The notes under the pieces were generated by a model. It saw nothing but the letters and a program-made list of their open reading frames with translations. It had not been told where the DNA came from and did no database searches. 64,000 nucleotides of DNA from Clitoria ternatea (lineage: Eukaryota; Streptophyta; Magnoliopsida; Fabales; Fabaceae). Below are positions 24,441 to 34,882 of the stretch, one piece after another (position 1 is the first letter of the stretch; every line of letters begins with the position of its first letter). The stretch covers positions 192,208,501-192,272,500 of the forward strand of contig CM075669.1 in NCBI GenBank assembly GCA_037962975.1. The letters are read 5' to 3'. A program made the position numbers and the translations under genes.

Positions 24441-24465
24441 AGTAAGTCTAACCGACTCTAAGTTC

Positions 24466-24476
24466 AAGTGGGAGAT
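24466..24476 (+). other. polypurine tract of copia element
   Basis: AAGTGGGAGAT immediately before TGTTCGAAG of the 3' LTR; a typical plant copia PPT. Confidence 0.88.
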
Positions 24477-25726
24477 TGTTCGAAGTATGCACTAAGAGCC
24501 TATATGGTTAGGATATATCACTTTGTTTGACTAAAGACATGATTGTTAAATAGTTTGATAGCCTTTATTAGTCCTTGGAATAGTAGGTTAACACAAGAAC
24601 TATTCCTAAATTAACGCTAGTTAAGTATTAATATGGGAACATATAAATATGTTGAAACTAGTGTATGGGTGTACTGATGATCGGCTCTCATAGACCATAA
24701 ATATTGAGGATATCGAGTCTTCACACAGCTACACATTAAGAGTAATGATACACTGGATAGACTCACCATGAGAATGTTGCATGGATCGTTACATGAGTGT
24801 CATAAAAGGTTCTCAATGTGATAATGGTATATATAGTCCTTTGACCTAAAGTCACTATGATTGCTACATAAAGAGTTTCTTGTTTTAATACAATCAAACA
24901 TCATATATAACAAGGTGATTACAAAGGTTGTAATTGGGTTATGAATAAATCTTGCAGAGTGATATAGATGAGATTTATCTCTTCTATGTAACGAGAGTGT
25001 CAGAGTGATATCTGTAGGCCACTTGATGGAGTGAGACTAAGTGTTGTTGATGCTATGGAGAATAAATATTGGATATTTATTAATGTAAAATCTACTCTTG
25101 TATCATGTAAAATGAATTAAACCATACAAGGATGACTACAATCATGCATTAGGCTCAATTAGATATCATGGCAAAAAGATCAAACACATAAAGTTTATGC
25201 TTATAGGTTATTTTAATATTTATATTTGGATAATGATGTATTGCTAGATTCTGCTCATTATATGATATTTAATATAAAATGTTTATATTTAATATAAACC
25301 ATATATTTCCTATAAGGTCACATGCATAAAGTAAACCCACTAAAGGATTTTTTATTTTAGTTTAACTAAACTTAAAACTATTGAGCCTAACTCATTTGAT
25401 AAGAGTAAATAGCCCATTTACTAAAGATTGCTTATTAGGTCAAACCCGAGCTTATAAATAGATCATGAAATGCTTATAGGTCGCACTCTTGTGATATACC
25501 CATAATTGTTGCGGAGGTTATGCTCTAACAAACTAGCATTCATACGTGCAAAATCTAGTGGGAATGCTCATGTAGATTCCTTAAAATGCTACTACTACTT
25601 TGAGGTCTTCTTATTTCACACTATAAGAGGTACTTCTTTAATGTAATTTTATCTGTTATTGCTTTGAAAAATGAAGTTTGCAACACTAATAGGAATCCTT
25701 ATATATCCATTAGGAATTCCTTAACA
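24477..25726 (+). repeat. copia 3' LTR
   Basis: 1,250-bp LTR from TGTTCGAAG to TTAACA, followed by the TSD AAAAC. It contains the uninterrupted equivalent of the nested insertion site (near 25296-25305). TATAAATA lies at 25453-25460. Confidence 0.92.
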
Positions 25727-25731
25727 AAAAC

Positions 25732-26068
25732 AAGGTCTGGTGAGCTCCATGGCCTAGTAGGTGCGCCCATGGCTGGCCATGGAGTTCACCTATGGGGCAT
25801 GGAGAGCTACTTTGGCCTCCTTAGGCCTACTAGGCTTAACGTCTTGCTTTTCTTGGACTCAAGTAGGTTCTGTCTCATGCTTGTATCCGTCTTTTAACTT
25901 AAAATTTGGCCTTTAATATATGTTTACCTGTAAACATGAAAACAAAGCATAGAGGGACCAAAATATGAAAACAAGCAAAAACTAAACAAAACCAAAACAA
26001 ATCTAGGATATTTATTAAAAATCCTAACAGAATATGACTAAAAAATAGTGTATTTTGGGAATGCATCA
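25732..26068 (-). repeat. old Athila-type LTR, right part
   Basis: Continuation of 1071-1686 after the copia insertion, ending GCATCA at 26068. The 3' neighbour (TTTTGCTTGTCCCCAAG) parallels the text just outside the young Athila LTR at 48536 (TTTTGCTTGTCCTCAAG). It holds an inverted repeat GAGCTCCATGGCC / GGCCATGGAGTTC at about 25742-25787, one mismatch in 13. Confidence 0.55.
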
Positions 26069-26668
26069 AAGACTTTAAGCTAAAATTTTGCTTGTCCCCA
26101 AGCAAAGACATCCTAAAAAAAGGAAAAATGTGTGGACAAAATGCACTATGTAAAAAGATCCTAAAAGTATAAAAATAAGAAAGAACAAAAATCAACAAAA
26201 ATAAGGACTTGTACTTGAACTTATCCCAAAGCAAAACATAACAGGAAGTGATTGACAACCATCATGAAGAAAACATCAAACCAATAGATTTTCTTAAAAA
26301 ACACTGTCACAAAAGCATTCCCTAGGTGTATTAGTGATGTTGGGATTAGACTCTACATCTTAGCTAAGCAAGAGACTTAATTCTCTATCCTAGAGCAAAT
26401 TCTCTTAAATCTTGTTAGAAGACACATACCAACTAATGTCGCTCTTCCACTCAAGTGCTTTGTACATTGCCACTTTGGGTCTTAAGAAAGTACCTTATTC
26501 CCTAGTAACCAATCAGTCTCAAAGACTACACTTTAATGTTATTTAACCTAGCAACCGGGGTCTTAAAGGGGTGTCAAAGATCTTAGGAGGGAGAAGAAAT
26601 AATGCTAACATACTTTTTTATTCATATTTTTTCTTTTTTATGTGCTAAGAAAACATCTTGCTAGATGT
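26069..26668 (-). other. 3' noncoding region of old Athila-type element
   Basis: No frame. Its position beside the LTR end and its shared opening text with the young Athila element (48522 onward) suggest the post-env noncoding part. The last five bases, GTTTC (26664-26668), recur at 62875-62879 and may be a TSD around the Sirevirus-like block. Confidence 0.45.
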
Positions 26669-26910
26669 TTCTGATGGTTCAGAGTTATATTTAGAAGGGG
26701 TTGAATATCACTTTTTATTCCCTCTTGATGCTACGCGCCAATGCCATGCTACGCGTCAGACTCCTGATGCCATTTCCTTTAAAATTCATTTTAAATTATC
26801 TTATCTTTCGAAAATATCACTTTAAATCACTGATTTACCTCAAAATTCATATTTCTCTCCAACTCAACTAAATATTTAATTTATCTTTGTTAAATCTAAA
26901 TTATTAGGGA
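26669..26910 (-). repeat. terminal piece of a Sirevirus-like LTR
   Basis: Begins TGATGGTTCAGAGTTATATT, clearly related to the LTR terminus at 61347 (TGATTATTCAGAGTCAGACT) for about 40 bp, then diverges. It contains a direct repeat of ATGCTACGCG (near 26728 and 26749). It may be the outer end of the 3' LTR of the minus-strand Sirevirus-like element or of a relative. Confidence 0.4.
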
Positions 26911-28167
26911 TGTTACAATGGGTGTTACGGTGCCAATATTACCCCAAGGTTTTATAAATGTTTAGAACTCATTTCCTTCCTAATTATCGGGAGAGTTGTG
27001 TTATGATTTTAGTAAATGGGATGAGAATAATGAATAAAGAAAATGTTTAATCAAGGTTACGAAATGAACTCGATGTTAGGAATTGAATAGAGTCATTGGA
27101 AGGACCCTACCGATGACTCGTGAAAAAGAAATTTGTGTGTTGCATGCATCATTTATGAAGTATAAGGGTGATGGTTAAGTAATCCCCTAGAGCACACAAT
27201 GATGAGGTACACTGGGGAACAACGGTGTTCCAAACGTGTGGGAGGTCTCCGGAGTATACCGAGGCAGACCTTCAATGGCTCAGAGTCACACCCAAGACCG
27301 GATAACCTGTGGCAGACCTAGTATACTTTGACTTAGAGCAAGTGTTACTAGGACTGTGGAGTGCCCATTCTGTTGAGATGTGTTTGGATCCATTGTTGAT
27401 GATAGGGCTGCGTGTCCTTACCCTTTTGTGAAAACCAGATGAGGTGAGCTCCGGTCGTTGTAGTAGGCAGAGGAATAAGGTGGGATTGATGTGTAGTTTG
27501 ATTGAGATTGATAAGGAGGAGATGGGCACACATGCATCACAATGGCTAATGAAAAATCAAATTAAATTAAATGAATTCATGCACTGCATTATCTTATCTA
27601 TATGGATTGTAATTATTCGTGATTTATGAAATAGTTAGTGGTAAGGGAAAAAGCAAAGGATTATCCAAAGATGATTGATGAGAATGAGCTTGGATAGACA
27701 ACTTAGAAACAAACTAATTAGGAACTCCAATAAGAAAGAAGAATATTGTATACGAGCTTATGTGGATTGTGTGGGAGGGATGTTAGTGATGGCAATTCTC
27801 TATTTGTTGTGGAGGCAGAGACTTACCCTTACGCTAAATTTTTCCAAACCTTTGAACGGACCAGACATCCAACATCATGGAGATGGGCGTAGATTTTGCA
27901 TCGAGGGTCAACCCGACTCTCTTTGGACTGAGGACAAATAGGATAGATAATTTTATTTTCTTTTTATGGAGCCTGCAATCTCCTTTACTTTCAACATGTA
28001 TAGTTACTGTTGTGACCATGTATTGTATATGACTATGTTTTACGTAAGATATATCTATTCCACAAAGTTTTCATGTACAAAAAAAAACTTTTCTAAAACT
28101 CGTAACCTCTTAGTTGACTAGGATAATCTAGTGGAAGGGATTGTCCTAATTAACCGAGGGTGTTACA
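26911..28167 (+). repeat. Tekay/Del-like Ty3 LTR piece
   Basis: Begins TGTTACAATGGG or possibly TGTTACGG at 26923, and ends GAGGGTGTTACA, the GGTGTTACA ending typical of Tekay/Del LTRs. Its middle resembles the solo LTR at 41237-43674 in organisation. No TSD is visible, so the left boundary is uncertain. Small frames (27272-28019) are not called. Confidence 0.55.
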
Positions 28168-28351
28168 CATATTATCTATGTATACGTAAAACAAATATAT
28201 GAAACAAACTCCTTTTATTAAAAAAATGAGAGTTCAGTTCTTACAAAATAATTCAAAATAAATAACATAAACTACTTTCTTCAACAGACATTGATCACAG
28301 ACTCCAACTTAAAAGAACTTAGACTAACTTAGACAATTCTCACCCTTTTGA
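28168..28351 (-). other. possible LTR start and PPT, minus strand
   Basis: Read on the minus strand, CAAAAGGGTGAGAAT (28337-28351) resembles Sirevirus PPTs and is followed by TGTCTAAGTTAG, a possible LTR start at 28335. If so, 28168-28335 is the beginning of a 3' LTR interrupted by the Tekay-like piece. It does not resemble the LTR at 61347-62874, so the assignment is weak. Confidence 0.35.
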
Positions 28352-30148
28352 TATCAACAAGAGAGAGAGGAATCATAGAGCAATCTAGATGATGAAGAGA
28401 TGATGGTTGAAGCATAAAGAGATATAATTATTAGATGACCAAGTGGTTCACATAGAAAGCCTGGAACAGACATAATAATGATAGAGGGAAAATTGATATG
28501 ACTGGGGATTAAAAGAAGATACATTCCTTCAGAAAGAATATGATCCCTAAAACCTCTGCCATGATGTTCCCAGAAGCCATAAGGGATGTAAAGGTTGTCA
28601 TCATAGGTGTTTGAGAACTGGCCTTCAAAGTTGATGATCTATAACTGATGATTCCAAAAAGCACGAGCATGGTCTTCATTAAGCTCATGGGCTGTGAAGA
28701 TGCCTCTTAGAGAAAGAATGGAAAGCTTCTTATGATAAGGTTCATACCATGCTGGTTGGTAGTAATGAGTCCTAGGTTGTATTTCCAACTTGTTCTTCCT
28801 TTTGTCCATAATCTTAATAGGAAGGGTGAGCCTGTTTGGTGCAATAAGAATTTCTTCCAAGGAGATCCAGATATGGACAACTAGATAGCTTGAGGGGTCC
28901 TTGCTCCTTAGCCTTCAAAATTATCTTTCTTTCTTTCATCAAAGTATGTACCATTCCGAGGTCTGATTGGGTGGTGAGAGAATGGTTTAGTAGGATGTCT
29001 TCTATGGGCACGGGAGGTGGGAAATAAGGGTTAGAAAGATTTTGAATTTCCTAGGGTCAAAATTAGGGGCATTGATGATAGCTTGGTTTAAGGGGTGATG
29101 GTATCCTGATTCTTCTTGGTTGTTGATAGGTCTGGTGATGATGAGGTGATCAAAATAAGGTTCAACAAGGGTAGAGGGAATGATGTAGTTTGCTTTCGTG
29201 GGAATTTTGGGGATAGGTGTGAGGCGAGCACAGAGGGGGAATAAAGTATGAGTTAAAGGGTTGGGATGGTTAAGATGATTAGGAAGGTTGAGCAATAAAA
29301 GAAGGGGAAAAAGGTATAGACGTTGATGAAGAGTCAGATCCTGACACCTTCTTTAGTTTTTCCTTCTTCTACTCTTGAAGAGCTTCATTTTCCTTTAAAG
29401 CTTTTTCTTGTTACTCTGGTTTATGTTTCCTTACCTGGGCACACTACTGAGTGTATAATTCAGTACACCTCTAAAATCATTATTCACTAGATCAACTGCT
29501 GGTATCTATATTTGGATAAAGCTTTGCATGGTTCTTCATGAACTCACAAACGTTGTCATGAATAGGGGTTTGAACAGACTTCTTTTTTTATTGTTGAGAT
29601 GAGACAGGCCCAGACTTCTGCTTCTGTTGTTAGGATAAAACAAGAAAAAAATTTCTTCTTCTTAGGTGATTGGGGAGGAGGAGGAGGTAATGAGGCTTGC
29701 ATTCTCTTTAGTAGCCCTATGGGCTTCTGATCATCATAGTCATCAGACTCTTCAGGAATAGGGACTGTCCTCTTACTAGCTTGAACCTTAGGGTCTTAAG
29801 CTACTTTCTTCAAATAAGATAGAGGAAGAACAACATTCTAAGGCTGGGCCTTAATAGGTGAGGCATATTCTCTATGCTCAATATGAGCAGTCTTGGCAGT
29901 CCTAGCCTTCTTGACTGCAGGCACCTTAATCCTGGGTCCTTCACCAACTTTCCTCTTTGACTTGAAAGCCATTTAAGGAGAGGATTGCTTCTTAGCAGGA
30001 GAAACATTAAACTCTTCCATGGACTGGTCCAACAAAGGTAAGAAGGTTGGAAGCTTACTCACCAGAGGAGAGCTTTGAGTCATGTCTATTACAGACTTCA
30101 TAGGAACATTCTCCAAAGCAAAAATCTTTATTAGCATAGCAGGGTAAT
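28352..30148 (-). pseudogene. Sirevirus-like env-like gene, C-terminal part
   Basis: Minus-strand continuation of the frame beginning at 40805. Readable pieces include FALENVPMKSVIDMTQSS near 30.05-30.13 kb, a Lys-rich stretch near 29.9 kb, an acidic EESDDYDDQKP segment and a PPPPPQSPKKKK segment near 29.65-29.75 kb. Stops and frameshifts are frequent. Some Sireviruses carry a large third frame after pol, often called env-like; whether it makes an envelope is unproven. Confidence 0.55.
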
Positions 30149-31425
30149 GTTAGAAATATACATTAAGAGCCTATATAGGACGCATCATTTTGAATAAGGT
30201 ATTTTTTGTTAAGTAGTTTAACAACCTTTATTTATCCTTAGAGTAATAGGTCATATGAGAGTTATTCCTAAAATGTCCCTAGTCAAGTATTTATGTGGGG
30301 ACATGTAAATACATTAAGACTAGTGTGTGAGTATACTGATGATCTGATCTCACAGATCATGGATATAGATGATATCAAGTATTCACACGGGTACACATTA
30401 AGAGTGATGATGTACTAGACAGACCCACCATGAGAACATTGTATGGATCGTTACATGAATGTCATAAACGATTATTAATGTGATAATGGTATATGTAGTC
30501 CTTTGACCTGAGGTCACTACAATTCCTACATAAGGAGTTTGTTGTTTTAATACAATCAAACGTCTTCTGTAACAAGAGGACTATAAAGGTTGTGATTAGG
30601 CAATGAACAAATTATGTAGAGGGATATGAGTGATGTAGATTGGATTTATCTCTCCTATGTGATAGGAGTGATATCTATAGGCCACTTGATGGAGTGAGAC
30701 TAAGGAAATGCATGGCCATGCTAGAAAGAATAAATATTGGATATTTATTCAGATGAAGTCTACTCTGGTATCAAGTAAAATAAATTGGACCGTACAAGGA
30801 TGACGCGACCATGCCTTGGGCCCAATTAGGATATCGTGACAAAAGGAACAAACATATAAAATAATTATCACTTATAGGTTAAGTTGATAATAAATAATAT
30901 TCGAACATAATGATGCATTGCTAGATGCCGCTCTTATTTTATATTAATAATAAAATAGTTTATTATTAATATGACCGAGTATTTTACCTATAGGGTCACA
31001 CATATATAGTAAGCCCATCAGAAAATAGCTTTTATTTTAGTTGGACTAAAATAAAGCTAGTGGGACTAACTCATTTAGAATGAGTAAGGAGCCCACTCTT
31101 TAGAGAGAACAAATTAGGTCAAACCTAAGCCTATAAATAGAGCATAAGATGCTCATAGACGGTTCACCCAAAAAGAGACATAAAATACGCAAAAGTTATA
31201 GAAGCTACACGTTGTCAAACTAGCATTTGGAAGATGTAGCATTTTTGGTGGGAGTACTCGTGTGGACTCCTAAAGGACGAGGCTACGACTGCCTTGATAT
31301 TCTTCAAGAGGTAATCCTAAAACGTAATTTTTTTGTGTTTGTCTTATGCTTTGAAACACAACGCTTTACAAATCCTATGGTAATCCGTGTATTTCCGCTG
31401 CTCATGCACTAGGGATTCCCTAACA
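30149..31425 (+). mobile_element. solo copia LTR (same family as 1687-25726)
   Basis: 1,277 bp from TGTTAGAAATATA to CCCTAACA, with TATAAATA at 31132-31139. It is flanked by GGTAA (30144-30148) and GATAA (31426-31430), a 5-bp TSD with one mismatch. No internal region remains, as expected from unequal recombination between two LTRs. It sits inside the env-like frame, which resumes on both sides. Confidence 0.88.
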
Positions 31426-31652
31426 GATAAGGTATCTTTTTTTGCTTCTTCTCTACTGAAGAGATCAAATAGATCAAAATGATATTGGCACGGTTGACCT
31501 TCTCCATCACAAGCATGTGGTACATGTAAAAATGGTCTAGTTGTGAGACTGTATACTTGGCACTTTCCTAGGGTAGAAAACCTACTTCATAAAAAGATGA
31601 ATCATCTTAACCTTAGGAAGAAGGTTTCCAGATACAAGCTTGGAAGGGTGCA
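31426..31652 (-). pseudogene. Sirevirus-like env-like gene, middle fragment
   Basis: Short minus-strand fragment between two insertions, with SGNLLPKVKMIHLFMK at about 31582-31640 and FTCTT further on. It links the fragment starting at 40805 to that at 30148. Several stops are present. Confidence 0.6.
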
Positions 31653-33663
31653 TGTAATTGGGTAAGATTTTGATAATGACAACCATGATAACAAAGGTAA
31701 AGCACAAACATAAAAAATGCACATGATCAAGAAATGAATATGTTTGATGAACAACAAAGGGAAAATATGGTTCATAAATACATGACATGAACAATGATCA
31801 AGAATAAGGACTGGATGCAAAATATGAACAACTAAGGGAAAATATGATTAGCAAAAATTATGACATGGATCAGATTTATGCGTTTGAATTATTTGAAGGG
31901 ACAATGCAGTGAATTAATTCCTGGAAATGGCGAATCTATTCATGCACTCTCATGAATCAATTCATGGAAATGGAAAATCTATTCATGCGCTCTTATAAAT
32001 CAATTCATGGAAATGGCGAATCTATTCATGCACCCTCATGAATCGATTCATGGAAATGGCAAATCTATTCATGCGCTCTTATAAATCAATTCATGGAAAT
32101 GGCGAATCTATTCATGCACCTTTGGGAATCAATTCATGCATTCAAGGAATCGATTCAAGCTTAAAGGAATCGATTCATGGCCTATTAAAAGCGTGGGAAT
32201 CGATTCAAAAGACATAGGAATCGATTCATGGCCTATTAAACGCGTGGGAATCGATTCAGAAGACATAGGAATCAATTCATGGGCTATTAAATGCCTGGGA
32301 ATCGATTCAAAGGACAGGGGAATCGATTCATTGCTTTGGGAATCGATTCTTCCTCTTAGGGAATCGATTCATACATAGGAAAAAGCATGGGAATCGATTC
32401 AACACTAGAGTAATCGATTCATGCAGTGTATTTTTGACAAAATTAAAGGCAGAAAAATCAAAGGAATCGATTCATCATTTTGGGAATCGATTCATGTCAT
32501 GAAAAATAACGCTTCATGATTTCTGGAAGTTTAATTTACGTGTTGGATTTTCAAGAAATCGAATATGCCAATTTATAGATTCAAGGTCAGGAAATCTACA
32601 CTAGGAAACAAGGAACCTAAATCATAGATTGATTTGGGGAAATTTGCCTCAGAAGGAATTAAAAATTAAAAACCCTTGCTTTTGATTGCTATAAACAGAG
32701 AAGAGGTGAAGAGGCAGAAACACACCAACGGAGAAGAATTTCCTCTGTTTTCTTTCTTCCTTCCTCTTCGTTGCCTATTCTCTTTGTTTACTTCATTGGA
32801 AAATTAATTCTTTGAGAATTTATTTTAAGAGAGAAAAATATTTTTGAGTGAGCTTAAACTTGTATATCCTCTCTATGAGAGTTATTATTATTGTGTGAGA
32901 GCTTTAAGTTGTATATCTACTCTATTGAGAGAGAAAAATCTTGTAAATCAAACACCAAAATTCTGAGGGTTTTACAGTTGGGATTCAACCTTGGTTATTG
33001 AGAGATTGTGAGATTGGGTGGGTTGCCCTTTGCTTGTGAGGATTGAGTTCTTGAGTGTGGAACACTAAGAGACAATTGCTCAAAGCTTGTAAGCTCAAAT
33101 TCTCAATAGTGGAAATGCTTAAGCGGGTTGCTTGAAGGCGAGACGTACACCGGGGTAGTGGAACTCGTTATATCGGTTTGCAAATTCTCTTTTTCCCTAA
33201 ACTCCTTTATTATTGTGAATTTAATTTACATGCTAAAATATTTATATCTAATTGGTATGCTGAAATTGCTTAAATTAAATCCTTAAATTAATTGACTTAA
33301 ATCTTGTTGGATTTAATTATTATATAAGTGAGTTGAATATTATTGTTAATAACTTGGTAAATTAATTATGCTTAATTAATTTGTTAGAAATTGATTAAGT
33401 TAAATTTGTATTGGAATTAATTATTTCATGCCAAGTATTTCAAGAATTGCTTAAACTAATAACTTTCCTTGTTTATCAAAATCAATTCTTGAATATTGTA
33501 CCTTCAACTCAAAGTATTTTAGTATGATATATGCTTCATAATTATTATCTCTTTTATATTGCATCATTTGTATATTACTAACCATTTTCAAAGGGATTCC
33601 ACGAAAAAAATTGAAATACTCAATTCACCCCCCCCCTCTTGAGTATTGAGGCCTTGGCTAACA
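31653..33663 (+). repeat. 5' LTR of Sirevirus-like element
   Basis: From TGTAATTGGGTAAG to CTTGGCTAACA. U3 contains the GAATCGATTC array; TATAAACA lies at 32690-32697, with a pyrimidine-rich stretch (about 32740-32780) just after it. Open stretches in the array, for example 32136-32378, reflect repetition. Confidence 0.92.
32041..32496. repeat. GAATCGATTC palindrome array, 5' LTR
   Basis: Fourteen copies of the 8-mer AATCGATT by my count, mostly within the 10-bp palindrome GAATCGATTC, spaced about 20-50 bp, some inside a 53-55-bp higher-order unit with CATGG.CTATTAAA. A decayed zone with AATCAATT or AATCTATT extends left to about 31900. The array ends about 190 bp before the TATA box. Confidence 0.93.
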
Positions 33664-33665
33664 AG

Positions 33666-33677
33666 TGGTATCAGAGC
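33666..33677 (+). other. primer binding site, tRNA-iMet
   Basis: TGGTATCAGAGC two bases (AG) after the LTR end, the standard copia PBS. Confidence 0.93.
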
Positions 33678-33718
33678 TTTACTCTTGCCACAAGGCTTAA
33701 CAGCTGCAGGAGATCAAG

Positions 33719-34882
33719 ATGGCCTCCACTTCTTATGATGCATTTCTGCAAAATGGTACACTAAATAGACCTCCAATCTTCAATGGTAAAGACTATGCTA
33801 GTTGGAAAGAAAGGATGAAAATCTTTGTCCAATCTTATGACCTAAAGGTATGGAATGCTATTCAATTTAGTCCCTTCATTCCTAAGCATATTGTTAATAA
33901 TGTAGAATATATGAAGCCCATGAACTCATGGACTAATGAAGAAGAAAGAAAGGTACAACTCAATCTAAAAGTAAAAATCCTTATAACATTAGCATTAGAA
34001 CCTAATGAAGTTTCAAGAGTTATTAATTGTGTCAATGCTAAAAAAATAAGGGAAATTATTAAAACAATTTATGAAAATGCTAATGATGATAAAGATGCAA
34101 GGATTAGTACTCTTTCTAGTCAAAATGAAGGCTTCGAAATGAGTATGGAAGAAGAGATCCATGAATCGAAAGAAGAAATTGCATGTCTAATAACAAAGCA
34201 CTCCCAAGATGCTGAGGTATGCTATCTAAATGCATTTAGTGATAATGATGATGATGAAATTGACAAAGATTAATTGCTAAAAGCATTTGAACAATTGCAT
34301 GAAAAATTTATATCAATTTCAAAGAAGTATGCATGTTCAAAACAAACCATTTTGAAACTTGAAAATGATTTGCATAATGCTCACATTGAAAAGAAAAGTC
34401 ATAGAGTTAAAAATGATGGTTTAATAGCTTCAAGTGTCATTCCTAGAAGTTGTAATGGAGATAAAGAATGCATGCTTGTTGATAAATATATGCGTCTTGA
34501 AAAGGAAAATAAAGAACTAAACGAAGCACTTAGGAAGCTCACAAATAGTCAAACATATCTAAGTGCACCTCTTGAAAATCAAGAGCATACTCTAGATATA
34601 AGTATAAAAGGTCATTACAAGAATCCCTTTGCACTTTATAAGAAAAAATCTAAACTTATTCTAAGATGTACAAACCATGAAAGAAATGGGCATTCAATGT
34701 CAAATTGTTTTGAAAAGAAGAACATAGAACATAATAGGAACGTTTATAACTCTAAAGTAACTTATTCCTTAAATGCAACATGTTTTTATTATGGAACATA
34801 TGGTTATATATATTCTAATTGGTTAATAAATAAATCCCGTCAAAAGCATACAAGAAAAGTATGGATTCCAAAACAATCTTGA
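33719..34882 (+). pseudogene. Sirevirus-type gag, internally deleted, one stop
   Basis: The frame opens with a DUF4219/UBN2-type Gag start (residues about 15-100, IFNGKDYASWKERMKIFV, then VWNAI). It then jumps from a TIYENAND stretch to an EESKEEIA-like stretch, losing roughly the middle third of a normal Sirevirus Gag. A TAA at 34271-34273 interrupts it, after which the same frame runs to KVWIPKQS. Two zinc knuckles are damaged: CTNHERNGHSMSNC, and CFYYGTYGYIYSNW, which has lost Cys and His. A heptad-rich segment follows the stop (LHEKFISISKKY). It is probably non-functional. Confidence 0.82.

Larger units (their letters stand above)
1687..25726 (+). mobile_element. degenerate Ty1-copia element (Tork-like), split by a Ty3 insertion
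   Basis: Complete but decayed Ty1-copia element. It has a TSD of AAAAC (1682-1686, 25727-25731), LTRs beginning TGTT.GAAGTAT and ending near CTAACA, a tRNA-iMet PBS after the 5' LTR, and a PPT reading AAGTGGGAGA just before the 3' LTR. Without the nested element at 2505-18346 (and one copy of its 5-bp duplication) it would be about 8.2 kb. Pol remnants at 22-24.4 kb run in copia order (protease/pre-integrase, integrase, RT, RNase H). The lineage is inferred from the protease-region wording and is tentative. A solo LTR of the same family lies at 30149-31425. Confidence 0.9.

Noticed and set aside
25899..26258. 119-codon minus-strand frame rich in Phe and Leu
   Set aside because: AT-rich hydrophobic translation across the end of the old LTR; no conserved motif, no start context.
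32041..32496. GAATCGATTC repeats as a CRISPR or bacterial array
   Set aside because: The words are only 8-10 bp, irregularly spaced, duplicated in both LTRs of an element with its own TSD.
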